64,000 nt of DNA from Agarivorans gilvus (lineage in GTDB: Bacteria > Pseudomonadota > Gammaproteobacteria > Enterobacterales > Celerinatantimonadaceae). Numbering within the stretch: the stretch's first letter is position 1; each line of letters starts with the position of its first letter. The stretch is taken from NCBI RefSeq assembly GCF_001420915.1, contig NZ_CP013021.1:3027001-3091000 (forward strand), given 5' to 3'. This document shows, in pieces, positions 27,601 to 36,085 of this stretch. The translations under genes and the position numbers were made by a program. The notes below the pieces were generated by a model, which made no database searches, was not told where the DNA came from, and saw only the letters and a program-made list of their open reading frames with translations.

Positions 27601-27616
27601 CATGATCATAATCACA
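27601..27616. promoter_or_regulatory. Possible CRP binding site
   Basis: CATGA-TCATAA-TCACA matches 8 of 10 positions of the CRP consensus TGTGA-N6-TCACA. It is 82 bp upstream of the xylR start and in the divergent region with xylB, consistent with catabolite control of xylose genes. Confidence 0.45.
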
Positions 27617-27698
27617 TTACGATTTTTCACAGTGGCGCTTTCGAGTTTTTTTTTACATATTGAATTAATTCTCGAATGACCTAGCACTAGGATCCCAG

Positions 27699-28889
27699 AT
27701 GTTTGATAAGCGTTTTAAAATTACTTTGTTGTTTAACGCCAACAAAGTTTATGACCGTCAAGTAATTAAGGGGATTGGAGATTACTTGCAAGCCTCCCAA
27801 TGTGATTGGGATATTTTTTTGGAAGAAGACTTCCGATGCAGGATCAGCAAGTTACAACATTGGGTTGGTGATGGCATTATCGCCGATTTTGACGATCCTG
27901 AAATAGAGCAAGCTTTAAAGGGCTTGCGAGTGCCGATAGTGGCAGTGGGCAGCTCCTATGAAAACCCCGAAAACTATCCCGAAGTTCCCTATGTGGCGAC
28001 CGATAACCGCGCCTTGGTGAGCTCTGCCTACGAGCATTTAAAAGCCAAGGGTTTAGAATATTTTGCCTATTATGGTATGCCCAAGAGCGAAGACTGTCGT
28101 TGGGCGATGGAGCGCGAGTCGGTATTTCAACAACTTGTCGCCAACGATGGTTATGAATGTGCGGTTTATCGCGGCTTAGAAACCAACGCTGAATCTTGGC
28201 AGTATGCGATGAACCGTTTGGCCGATTGGATCCAGTCCATGCCTAAGCCAGTGGGCATTGTGGCAGTATCAGATGCGCGGGCGCGCCACTTACTACAGGT
28301 GTGTGACCATTTAGGCATTATAGTGCCAGACAAGGTCTCCATCATCGGTATCGACGATGAAGACTTAACCCGCCATTTAAGCCGCGTATCTTTGAGTTCG
28401 GTGGCGCAGGGCTGTCGTAAAATGGGCTTTCAGGCGGCAAAAATGCTACATCGTCAGCTGCAAGGCCACGACTTGGGTAAACCACGTTTGTTGGTTGGGC
28501 CCGAGCAAGTGGTAGAGCGTCAATCTACCGATTATAAAGCCTTGAAAGACCCTTATGTGATTCAAGCCATGCACTACATTCGCCATAATGCGTGTAAGGG
28601 CATTAAGGTGGAACAGGTACTGGATTACGTGAAAGTATCACGCTCTAATCTAGAGAAGCGCTTTAAAGATGATATTGGCCACTCGGTTCACCAAGAGATT
28701 CACTGCGCTAAACTTGAACAAGCCATGAGCTTGCTGCGTAATACCGAGCTGTCCACTGCCGACATCGCTGAGCTGTGTGGTTATCCTTCTCTGCAATACA
28801 TGTATGCGGTATTCAAGAAAGACTTAGAACTGACCCCTAAGGCTTATAGGCAGAACCAGCAACAGCAAGACGAGGATGAAGATGAATAG
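27699..28889 (+). CDS. xylR: Xylose operon transcriptional activator XylR
   Basis: 396 residues, strongly similar to E. coli XylR throughout: ITLLFNANKVYDRQV, GDGIIADFDDPEIEQAL, IIGIDDEDLTRHLSRVSLSSVAQG in the xylose-binding domain, and YIRHNACKGIKVEQVLDYV, SRSNLEKRFKDDIGHSVH, ELCGYPSLQYMYAVFKK in the AraC DNA-binding domain. The ATG at 27699 is favoured by the match to XylR. The C-terminus ends in a short acidic run (DEDEDE). It is divergent from xylB and is followed by two 14-bp direct repeats and a long hairpin. Confidence 0.95.
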   Translation: MFDKRFKITLLFNANKVYDRQVIKGIGDYLQASQCDWDIFLEEDFRCRISKLQHWVGDGIIADFDDPEIEQALKGLRVPIVAVGSSYENPENYPEVPYVATDNRALVSSAYEHLKAKGLEYFAYYGMPKSEDCRWAMERESVFQQLVANDGYECAVYRGLETNAESWQYAMNRLADWIQSMPKPVGIVAVSDARARHLLQVCDHLGIIVPDKVSIIGIDDEDLTRHLSRVSLSSVAQGCRKMGFQAAKMLHRQLQGHDLGKPRLLVGPEQVVERQSTDYKALKDPYVIQAMHYIRHNACKGIKVEQVLDYVKVSRSNLEKRFKDDIGHSVHQEIHCAKLEQAMSLLRNTELSTADIAELCGYPSLQYMYAVFKKDLELTPKAYRQNQQQQDEDEDE

Positions 28890-28900
28890 CTAGTGGTTTA

Positions 28901-28937
28901 GGCTTGAGTCATAAAGTGGCTTTGGCTTGAGTCATAA
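28901..28937 (+). repeat. 14-bp direct repeat after xylR
   Basis: GGCTTGAGTCATAA occurs at 28901-28914 and again at 28924-28937, just before a 17-bp inverted repeat. Looks like a small tandem duplication of 23 bp; function unknown. Confidence 0.6.
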
Positions 28938-28944
28938 GTGATTT

Positions 28945-28983
28945 CCTTTTAAGCTCAATGCTTGCAGCATTGAGCTTAAAAGG
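28945..28983 (+). promoter_or_regulatory. 17-bp perfect hairpin covering the aspartoacylase ribosome binding site
   Basis: CCTTTTAAGCTCAATGC, loop TTGCA, GCATTGAGCTTAAAAGG. The 3' arm contains most of AAAAGGAG (28978-28985), the ribosome site for the TTG start at 28994. When folded, the RNA would hide that site. There is no T-run, so it is not a classical terminator for xylR. Confidence 0.7.
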
Positions 28984-28993
28984 AGCAACAAGC

Positions 28994-29884
28994 TTGTCTA
29001 AGATCTCTAAAGTCGCGATTGTTGGCGGCACTCACGGAAACGAATTCAGCGGTATCTACCTGATTAAGAAATGGCAACAGCAGCCTCAGTTACTGGCGCG
29101 TGCGAGCCTGCAGGTGGAAACCGTATTTGCTAACCCCAAAGCCCATGCAGAAAATAAGCGTTACATCGACGCCGACTTAAATCGCCAGTTTAGCGCCCAG
29201 TCTCTGGCCGATTATGATTTGGCTAACTATGAGCAGTCTCGTGCCAAGGCGCTGCATCAGCAGTTGGGGCCTAAGGCTAATCCCAATATGGATTTGGTGA
29301 TTGATTTACACAATACCACCTCCAATATGGGGCCAACCCTGATCCTACTTGAACAAACACCATTTTATAAACAGTTAGCGGCTTACGTGAAAATGCAGAT
29401 GCCAGAGGCGGTGATCTTCTTGGAAGAAGCCGAAGACGACATGGCGCAGCATCGTTTCTTAGCCAGCTGTGGTAAGTACGGGGTATTGATTGAAGTGGGG
29501 CCGCAGCCACAATCGGCCTTACGCCAAGATATTCTTGAGCAAATGGAGCGAATGACCGGCTACATTCTCGACTTCGTTGATTTATATAATCAGCAAGCCG
29601 TACCTGAATTGCCAAAACTGCTAGAAGCGTTTTTGTATCTCGATACCATTACCCTGCCAATGGATGAACAGGGCGAACGCTTGGCCATGGTTCACCAGCA
29701 TGTGCAAGACAATGACTTTAAACCCTTAAATCCGGGCGAGCCTTTGTTCCGTACTTTTAACGGGGAAGATATTTATTACGAAGGCAATAAAACCGTTTAT
29801 CCGGCGTTTATCAATGAAGCGGCTTATTACGATAATAACCTCGCCATGTCGTTTTTAGACAAGGTGTATATTGAAGTAAACTAA
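28994..29884 (+). CDS. aspA: Aspartoacylase (N-acetylaspartate deacylase)
   Basis: 296 residues from a TTG start at 28994, chosen as AAAAGGAG lies 8 bp upstream; an ATG at 28958 is in frame but falls inside the hairpin and has no ribosome site. Zinc-dependent AstE/AspA family. The text is remarkably close to animal ASPA: AIVGGTHGNEFSG with the zinc His and Glu, RYIDADLNR, IDLHNTTSNMGPT with the third zinc ligand, IEVGPQPQ and VYPAFINEAAYY. Predicted to hydrolyse N-acetyl-L-aspartate to aspartate and acetate. It follows xylR and is convergent with the CorA-like gene, without metabolic partners nearby. Confidence 0.88.
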   Translation: MSKISKVAIVGGTHGNEFSGIYLIKKWQQQPQLLARASLQVETVFANPKAHAENKRYIDADLNRQFSAQSLADYDLANYEQSRAKALHQQLGPKANPNMDLVIDLHNTTSNMGPTLILLEQTPFYKQLAAYVKMQMPEAVIFLEEAEDDMAQHRFLASCGKYGVLIEVGPQPQSALRQDILEQMERMTGYILDFVDLYNQQAVPELPKLLEAFLYLDTITLPMDEQGERLAMVHQHVQDNDFKPLNPGEPLFRTFNGEDIYYEGNKTVYPAFINEAAYYDNNLAMSFLDKVYIEVN

Positions 29885-29931
29885 GCCTAGCGGCCAGCCA
29901 CAAAGGCCCGCCGTGTATTAGTTGGCGCTGC

Positions 29932-30903
29932 TTAAAACCAGCGCTTCCATTTAAACAGGCCGATCAGGCCTAGTGCGATGCAGGCCATCACTCCCAACAG
30001 AATAAAGTAGCCGTCGGGGTGGTGTAGCTCTGGAATCACCTCAAAATTCATACCATAAATCCCTGCCAAAAAACTCAAGGGAACAAAAATGGCGGTAATC
30101 AGCGTCAGTACTCGCATAGTATTGTTCAGCTTGTGCGAGCTAATCGACAGATAACCATCGACTAAGTCACCACAAATCTCGTAGTACATTCGGCTCAAGC
30201 TTTGCAGCCGCTCAAAACGTTCGTGTAGATCCTGCATCACCGGTTGATCGATGCTGATGTTACTGGGCTCGTCTTGATGCTGTAGCTCTATTAAGGTTTG
30301 GCTGAGGTTGAGGTGGTAGTTGAAGATCCGGTTTAGCCGTAGCAAATCGGTTTTCTTACGAGTAATGGCTGCCAGAATGTGGTCGTCGCCATGTTCATGA
30401 ATTTGTTCTTCTAGCTCGCTGAGTTTGTCTTCAAATTCTAATAATTGGTTTAAGTACAAATTGGATGAAGTATGCATGATGCGACTGGCCAAACTCAGCG
30501 GCGCATTAAGGTATTTGGCAAAGCCTTGCTCCAGCAAGTTCTCGATGCCCTGCGAGCGTCCCTGATGTAAGGTGATTAAGTAATTGGGGCCAATAAACAT
30601 AGCCAGCTGCATGTGCTCAAATTTAAGCTCGCCTAAGCTTTGTTGAATGCCGCGATAAAGCAGGAATACTTGGTCGTTAAACAGCTCTATTTTCGGCGGA
30701 TGACGATGGCGGAATACGTCAACAATCGACAACGCATGGCAATTAAACTGCTTTAAAATTTGTTCTGCTTCCAATTGCAGATAGTTACTTAAGTCGATAT
30801 CTATCCATATTTTGGCATCAGCCTGAGCAGACCAGCTAGCGATTTGCTGCTGGTCACCAAATTGGGGGGCTTGTCCGTTAATACTGAGCCAAGTTCTAAG
30901 CAT
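29932..30903 (-). CDS. CorA-family magnesium/divalent cation transporter
   Basis: 323 residues. Long N-terminal cytoplasmic domain with helices (residues ~130-250), then two C-terminal membrane segments. The pore signature GMN is present in LAGIYGMNFEVIPELHHPDGY, between TM1 (VLTLITAIFVPLSFLAGIYG) and TM2. The short loop and basic C-terminus (KWKRWF) are typical of CorA/ZntB. It starts 15 bp after mgtE, so both are probably co-transcribed. ZntB-type zinc efflux is an alternative. Confidence 0.88.
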   Translation of the reverse strand: MLRTWLSINGQAPQFGDQQQIASWSAQADAKIWIDIDLSNYLQLEAEQILKQFNCHALSIVDVFRHRHPPKIELFNDQVFLLYRGIQQSLGELKFEHMQLAMFIGPNYLITLHQGRSQGIENLLEQGFAKYLNAPLSLASRIMHTSSNLYLNQLLEFEDKLSELEEQIHEHGDDHILAAITRKKTDLLRLNRIFNYHLNLSQTLIELQHQDEPSNISIDQPVMQDLHERFERLQSLSRMYYEICGDLVDGYLSISSHKLNNTMRVLTLITAIFVPLSFLAGIYGMNFEVIPELHHPDGYFILLGVMACIALGLIGLFKWKRWF

Positions 30904-30918
30904 GCTAGCATCCTTAAA

Positions 30919-32289
30919 TTAATGCATAAGAAACAGTGAGGCTAAGCCCAAAAAGGCCACAAAGCCTACGATGTCGGTCACCGTGGTCAGGATTACTGAA
31001 CCTGCCACTGCGGGGTCTATCTTCATTTTTTTCAGCAAGAACGGGATCAGCGTAGCTGAGGCCGCCGCCGCTAAGCTGTTTAATACAATCGCAATGAAAA
31101 TCACCAAGCCCAGTGGTATTGAGCTAAACCAATAACTGACCACCCCCGCAATCACTATGCCCAGCAATAGGCCGTTCCATGCGGCAATTTTGAGCTCTTT
31201 GTTTAATAACAGCTTTAAGTTACTTTGTTGTAAGTGGTTCAGGGCAATACCGCGCAGCGCTACGGCCAAGGTTTGGCTACCGGCAATACCGCCCATGCTG
31301 GCCACTACCGGCATTAAAATCGCTAAGGCCACCAGTTGTTGTAGCGCGCCTTCAAATAAACCAATCACCCAAGAAGCTAAGAACGCGGTGGCCAAGTTGG
31401 TGGTGAGCCAAATGGCTCGCATCTTGGCGGCGGTGCGCACCGGGGTAAATAGATCTTCTTCGTTAGACGGTGCCTCACTAATTGCCACTTCCAAACTACG
31501 TTCTTGCAACCATTGCACGAGGTTGGATACCGCAATCGCGCCAATAATTTTGCCGTCACGTTGCACTGGGTGCCAGGCGTGGCCAGCCAATACATTGACC
31601 GACAAGGCGACTTCACTGAGCATTTGCTGGTGGTCAAACACCTCGATGCTAAAGCTCAGCTCTTTTAAGCGAGTGTGATCGTCAGCATTGATAATATCGG
31701 TCATGCTGCAGGCACCTTGGAATTGCCCTTGGGCGTCTACCAAGTAAACCGCCACATGTTTATCCTGCTTGTCTAGCAGGCGTTGTTTGATTCGATGTAC
31801 GGTTGAGTTGGGACGGGCACGCAGTATGTGCAGATCGGTATAACGACCAATTTGCTCATCTTCATAACTTAAGGCGTCTTGTAGTTGGGTGGCACTTAAC
31901 TCGTCTTGTTGTTCAAGATAAGTGTCCACCATTTGCTCGGGAAGAAAGTCGGCAAATTCAACAATTTCAGTATCGCCAATATGGCGTTGTAAAGCGTTTA
32001 TTTGCTGCGCTGTAAACAAGTCAAATAAGTGTTTAACCGTTTCATACTGCATTAAATGCAAAATTGGCCAAAAGCGCTGTTCGCTCAAATATGGCCAAAT
32101 TTGTTGCCGATATTGGTCGGGTAAAGACTCGATCAAGTTGGCTAAGATGGCATTGTCGTAATCTTCAACAAAGCTTAAGTCTACCGGCTGTTCTTCTTGC
32201 TTGAGTAGCTTGAGGATCCGGTTTAGTGCGTCATCGTGATGACCATCAAAGGTTTGTAACGGAGGGCTTTCGTTGACTTCGTTGGTCAT
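30919..32289 (-). CDS. mgtE: Magnesium transporter MgtE
   Basis: 456 residues: MgtE N domain (superhelical, residues ~30-140), paired CBS domains (~145-265) and a five-helix membrane domain (~290-455) with the signature PVVASMGGIAGSQTLAVALRGIAL and a late VAGSVILTTVTDIVGFVAFLG containing the Mg-binding Asp. A Mg2+-gated channel for magnesium uptake in the inner membrane. It lies 56 bp after the retropepsin-like gene and just before the CorA-like gene. Confidence 0.94.
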   Translation of the reverse strand: MTNEVNESPPLQTFDGHHDDALNRILKLLKQEEQPVDLSFVEDYDNAILANLIESLPDQYRQQIWPYLSEQRFWPILHLMQYETVKHLFDLFTAQQINALQRHIGDTEIVEFADFLPEQMVDTYLEQQDELSATQLQDALSYEDEQIGRYTDLHILRARPNSTVHRIKQRLLDKQDKHVAVYLVDAQGQFQGACSMTDIINADDHTRLKELSFSIEVFDHQQMLSEVALSVNVLAGHAWHPVQRDGKIIGAIAVSNLVQWLQERSLEVAISEAPSNEEDLFTPVRTAAKMRAIWLTTNLATAFLASWVIGLFEGALQQLVALAILMPVVASMGGIAGSQTLAVALRGIALNHLQQSNLKLLLNKELKIAAWNGLLLGIVIAGVVSYWFSSIPLGLVIFIAIVLNSLAAAASATLIPFLLKKMKIDPAVAGSVILTTVTDIVGFVAFLGLASLFLMH

Positions 32290-32345
32290 GTTCTATCCTT
32301 TGTAGTGCGTGGCCTTGGCTTGGGCCAAGGCCGGTCGGCAGCTAA

Positions 32346-32771
32346 CTAGCTGCTGACTAAAAAGCTTTGTGAGGGGTCAACCAAAACTTTGTCCCCCATT
32401 CCTTGACGTCCTAACAACATTAGGTAGCTCATATCTTGACGATTACTCAAGGAAATTTCTATAGGCCAGATTAATTCACCCAATTGAAAACTGGTTTGAA
32501 TGACGTAACGCTGTTCCACTTCGCCATTGGACGATTTAATTTTACGGGTATCCACTATTGGCGCGGTACAACGACATACTTGCTCTAAATTATAGATGTC
32601 GGGGTGCAAGTCGAAGCTGATATGCGGTTTGCCATTTTTCTTGGTGCGCTCCATGTTATCAACGTGCAGTGACGAGGTTTTTGCACCAGTGTCGATACGC
32701 ACCGGTAAATCGTGGATCCCTAAGTCGGGTAGGTGGCAGGTTTCCAAATTGCCAATCAGCAACTTAGTCAT
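32346..32771 (-). CDS. Cytoplasmic retropepsin-like protease (PF05618 type), RimB-like
   Basis: 141 residues from the ATG at 32769-32771, with GAGGAC 8 bp upstream; a longer frame to 32831 lacks similarity. No signal peptide. The aspartic-protease signature VRIDTGAKTSSLHV is at residues ~23-36 and YLMLLGRQGM late in the chain. Family members are often encoded with RimK-type glutamate ligases, and rimK is 1.9 kb upstream on the same strand. It starts 1 base after the MscS-type gene stop, so it is translationally linked. Possible role: trimming glutamate tails added by RimK; unproven here. Confidence 0.82.
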   Translation of the reverse strand: MTKLLIGNLETCHLPDLGIHDLPVRIDTGAKTSSLHVDNMERTKKNGKPHISFDLHPDIYNLEQVCRCTAPIVDTRKIKSSNGEVEQRYVIQTSFQLGELIWPIEISLSNRQDMSYLMLLGRQGMGDKVLVDPSQSFLVSS

Positions 32772-32772
32772 C

Positions 32773-33306
32773 TTAGTTGTCCTCTTGTTCATCGGCGGAT
32801 TTAGCCGCGCGAGTGGGTTGGTGTTCGCCAATTACCACGGCTTTTTGAAATACCATGGCGTTGGGGAAGGTGAGTTTAGCGCCGTTATCGGCCAGTAAAA
32901 TCACGTGAAATAAGGTGATTTCTTCCAATTGCCCTTCGATGGAGTTATCGCCATCTAAGATTTTTACCTGATGGCCTACTCGGTAGGGAAAGAAGAAAAA
33001 CACAATAATGCTCGCGGTGACGTTGCTAAGAATCGACCACTGGGCAAATAACGCTACCCCAATCACGGCAAACATCGACGAGAAAAACAGCCCAAAGTCA
33101 TTAAAGCCGAGATCGCTCAGCATGCTAATGACCATCAAGGCTAGCAGCGCCAATATAGCCCGCAATACCCAAGTCACATAGTGGATCCGAGTTTTTGCGA
33201 TGTTACGGTTTTCACCAAAGGCTAGCACCACTTGGGCGAGCTTTTTCTGGCCATAAATAAAGCTCACCACCACTAGGGCGATCAGCAATAAGCTGTTGAT
33301 ACTCAT
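32773..33306 (-). CDS. Small MscS-family mechanosensitive channel-like protein
   Basis: 177 residues. Two or three membrane segments (SINSLLLIALVVVSFIYG, a second at ~45-70, and a third at ~75-95 leading into SNVTASIIVFFFFPYRVG) then a short MscS beta-domain (HQVKILDGDNSIEGQLEEIT, KLTFPNAMVFQKAV). The large C-terminal cage of MscS is missing, so this is a minimal form. Two-base spacing or overlap with its neighbours shows a tight operon with the AstE-like and retropepsin-like genes. Confidence 0.8.
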   Translation of the reverse strand: MSINSLLLIALVVVSFIYGQKKLAQVVLAFGENRNIAKTRIHYVTWVLRAILALLALMVISMLSDLGFNDFGLFFSSMFAVIGVALFAQWSILSNVTASIIVFFFFPYRVGHQVKILDGDNSIEGQLEEITLFHVILLADNGAKLTFPNAMVFQKAVVIGEHQPTRAAKSADEQEDN

Positions 33307-33307
33307 A

Positions 33308-34329
33308 TTATTGTTTCTCCGTTAAGCCGTTGTCGAAGGGCTTAATCGATTCTTGCAGGCTTTCAATCTGCTCGGCGACTTCATCTTGCTCAGCCCCAAA
33401 ATAGGCCAGGTGATACATGGCGTCACCCTCTTGCACCAAGGAATGTTCTGTTTGCCAATAATAATGCCTGAGCGTTTGGCAAATACTTGGTTAATTAACT
33501 TGCCAAAGGGGCTGTTAATGTCGGCTAGTCGATCACCGGCTTCGACTAAGTCGCCCAGCTTGGCATATTCGCTAACAATGCCACTGGCTGAGGCGCGTAA
33601 CCAAGAACTGCTATAAGCGATATAGGGCGCTAGTTTTCTTCGCGAGCTACGTTTTTTCACCATTTTTAGGTGGGATAGCACTTTTAGAATGCCTTTCACG
33701 CCACTTTGAATCGACAACTCATCAAAGCGCAGCGCTTCCCCCGCTTCGTAAAGCAAGATTTTGGTATCTTTGTTTACCGCCGCTTCACGCAAGGAGCCAT
33801 CGCGCAGGTCGGAATTGAGGATAACCGGTACGCCAAAGGCTTCGGCCAATTGCTTGGTTTCGGGATCATTCAAGTTTCCGCGGATCTGCGGCAAGTTGGA
33901 GCGATGAATCGCCCCTGTATGCAAGTCGATACCGTAGTTACAGTGTGCTACCACCTCGTTAAGAAAGATGTGTGCTAAGCGCCCTGCTAAGGAGCCCTTT
34001 TCTGAGCCGGGAAAGCTGCGGTTAAGGTCGCGCCGGTCGGGCATGTAGCGGCTTTGGTTTAATACTCCGTAAATATTCACCATGGGCACGGCAATTAAGC
34101 AGCCACGAATAATATTAAACTTGGGAGAGTGGATCAGTCGGCGAATAATCTCGATACCATTTAACTCATCACCATGCACCGCGGCGCTAATAAACACCGT
34201 AGGCCCCGCGCGCTTGGCGCGGGTAATGTGTACCGGAATGGAAATGTTAGTATCGGTATAAAGCTTCGCTACCGGGATTTCTATTTGCTTTTGTTGTCCC
34301 GGTTTTATTTCAGTGCCTGCAATAATCAT
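33308..34329 (-). pseudogene. Succinylglutamate desuccinylase/aspartoacylase family protein, frameshifted near the C-terminus
   Basis: Zinc peptidase of the AstE/AspA (M14-related) family, ~340 residues when repaired. Visible: ISAAVHGDELNGIEI (zinc His/Glu), PDRRDLNRSFPG, NYGIDLHTGAIHRSNLPQIRG. Reading fails at about 33445: with one more base the sequence continues HSLVQEGDAMYHLAYFG... to a TAA at 33308-33310, one base before the MscS-type ATG. In the raw frame it runs on to 33322 with unrelated residues. The repaired C-terminus looks right for the family. It heads the cluster with the MscS-type and retropepsin-like genes; substrate unknown, possibly glutamyl amide bonds. Confidence 0.82.
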
Positions 34330-34628
34330 CGACTGCCTCGTGATTCGACATCGCTAATTTGTAACTAGGGTCTGGTGACCTTTCGCGGTTAATCTTTGTT
34401 CGAGATAAACGCGTCTTAATCTCGGCGAGAACTGGTCGCCTAGTATCCTAAGCAAAACATCTCTCCATTAAGAGTAAAACGCTTGTGGGCGAAACCTTCG
34501 GGCAGCGTTTGTGGGGGCGGTCTCCTGGGTTATCGGCTGAGCCAGCAGAATAACTGCATTTAAAAGCCTTTGCCCGGTATAAAAAACCACAAACTGCTGC
34601 AAAATACCTCTCGAAAGATCAGCCCGCT
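34330..34628. other. Intergenic region between rimK and the AstE-like gene
   Basis: 299 bp on the path of same-strand genes. No coding region is supported. It may hold a promoter for the AstE-MscS-retropepsin genes; no terminator after rimK is obvious. Confidence 0.5.
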
Positions 34629-35534
34629 TTAGCCTTTACCCCGTGTTTTGGTAGCAAAAGGTTTCGCGTTCTTTTCAATAAACTGATAAACCATTCCTGC
34701 CACATCTTTATTGGTGGCGTTTTCGATACCTTCTAAGCCGGGTGAGGAGTTTACTTCCATTACCACTGGGCCATTGTTGGATTGCAGTATATCCACGCCA
34801 CATAGGTTTAAGCCCATGGCTTTAGCGGCATTAATCGCAGTAGCGCGCTCTTCTTTACTTAGCCTGACTAATTGCGCAGCACCGCCACGGTGTAAGTTAG
34901 AGCGAAACTCGCCTTCGGCCGCTTGACGTTTCATGGCTGCTACCACTTTGCCGCCAATCACGAAGCAACGAATGTCGGCGCCACCGGCTTCTTTAATAAA
35001 TTCTTGCACTAAAATGTTAGCTTTTAGCCCCATAAAGGCTTCAATTACACTCTCGGCGGCCTTGTTGGTTTCGGCTAATACCACGCCAATACCTTGGGTG
35101 CCTTCGAGTAATTTAATCACCACTGGCGCACCACCGACGTTTTTGATCAAATCCTGAATTTTATCGGGTTTGCTGGCAAAGCCAGTACGCGGTAAGCCAA
35201 TGCCTTTACGCGACAACAACTGTAACGAACGCAATTTATCGCGTGAGCGGCTAATTGCTACCGATTCGTTGACACAGAAGGTGCCCATCATTTCAAACTG
35301 GCGCACCACCGCTGTACCGTAAAAAGTAATGGATGAGCCAATGCGCGGAATCACTGCATCGTAGGTCGGCAACACTTTTCCGTGGTAACGAACCGTTGGA
35401 TTGCTACTGGTAATGTCCATGTAGCAATGTAGGGTATCGATAATGTCGACTTCGTGGCCTCTTTGTTCCCCTGCTTCTTTTAGACGGCGGGTGGAGTAGA
35501 GGGTTTCGCCTCGTGATAAAATGGCTACGCGCAT
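34629..35534 (-). CDS. rimK: Ribosomal protein S6--L-glutamate ligase RimK
   Basis: 301 residues, ATP-grasp fold: N-terminal RimK domain (RVAILSRGETLYSTRRL), PRIGSSITFYGTAVVRQFE, then the ATP-grasp region with VVIKLLEGTQGIGVVLAE, ADIRCFVIGGKVVAAMKRQ, EGEFRSNLHRGG and VMEVNSSPGLEGIE carrying the Mg-binding Glu/Asn. It adds glutamate residues to the C-terminus of S6 and can make poly-glutamate. It is 33 bp downstream of maoP and upstream of a retropepsin-like and an AstE-like gene, a context that suggests addition and removal of glutamate tails. Confidence 0.95.
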   Translation of the reverse strand: MRVAILSRGETLYSTRRLKEAGEQRGHEVDIIDTLHCYMDITSSNPTVRYHGKVLPTYDAVIPRIGSSITFYGTAVVRQFEMMGTFCVNESVAISRSRDKLRSLQLLSRKGIGLPRTGFASKPDKIQDLIKNVGGAPVVIKLLEGTQGIGVVLAETNKAAESVIEAFMGLKANILVQEFIKEAGGADIRCFVIGGKVVAAMKRQAAEGEFRSNLHRGGAAQLVRLSKEERATAINAAKAMGLNLCGVDILQSNNGPVVMEVNSSPGLEGIENATNKDVAGMVYQFIEKNAKPFATKTRGKG

Positions 35535-35567
35535 GCTTGGGTCCTAGTTGTCGTTGGATTAAAAAAT

Positions 35568-35930
35568 TTAGTCATCGTCAGAGATGAAGCTCTCGTCTTC
35601 GCTCTCATCATCAGTTTCATAGCTGGCTGCTTTACAGCGGCTATTTAAGGTATGAAAGGCGCGTCTAGATCGAGTTAAACGCTGGTACTTCATCCATACC
35701 TTTTCTAATTTGCTTTCTGGCTCTAGTTGTTGGCTACAAACCAGTAGAAAATGCTGCTCTTCAGCGTTTTCTGGCATTATTTCGCCGCTATTTAAGGCTT
35801 GCATGGTGTCTCCATATAAGCTTAGTAGCTCTGACTCGAGTAGGGTAAATTCTCCCGATTTACTAAAGCCTCTCTTAAAGCGTTGATCATCGTAGAAACG
35901 TTTTTTACCAAAGCGAAATTCAGTGTTCAT
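35568..35930 (-). CDS. maoP: Macrodomain Ori organisation protein MaoP (DUF413)
   Basis: 120 residues from the ATG at 35928-35930, with GGAGTG 7 bp upstream. It matches MaoP/YifE: FYDDQRFKRGFSKSGEFTLLESELL near the start, then HFLLVCSQQLEPESKLEKVWMKY and RAFHTLNS. In E. coli MaoP with its maoS site organises the Ori macrodomain, and the gene is divergent from hdfR exactly as here. The C-terminal acidic tail (DDESEDESFISDDD) is longer than in E. coli. rimK follows 33 bp downstream. Confidence 0.9.
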   Translation of the reverse strand: MNTEFRFGKKRFYDDQRFKRGFSKSGEFTLLESELLSLYGDTMQALNSGEIMPENAEEQHFLLVCSQQLEPESKLEKVWMKYQRLTRSRRAFHTLNSRCKAASYETDDESEDESFISDDD

Positions 35931-36037
35931 GGTTATCACTCCAAGTCTTGATTGATGTGGCTTTAGGCGCCGGGCTAATTTGCCTGCACGGTAGTGATTA
36001 TCGAATCAAAGTGAAAACGAATAGTTTTTGTCGTAAG

Positions 36038-36050
36038 AACAAAATTTGTT
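36038..36050. promoter_or_regulatory. Palindrome in the maoP-hdfR intergenic region
   Basis: AACAAAATTTGTT has 6-base palindromic arms with a single central base, placed 36 bp before the hdfR ATG. LysR regulators often bind such sites next to their own gene, so this may be an HdfR operator. A maoS element may also lie in this 146-bp region, but I cannot identify it by eye. Confidence 0.35.
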
Positions 36051-36085
36051 TGTTAACCTCAGCTTAGAGTTAAAGGGGTGAAGCA

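Noticed and set aside
33322..33440. Native C-terminus of the AstE-like protein in the raw frame
   Set aside because: The residues do not fit the family, while the +1 frame gives a sensible end one base before the next start.
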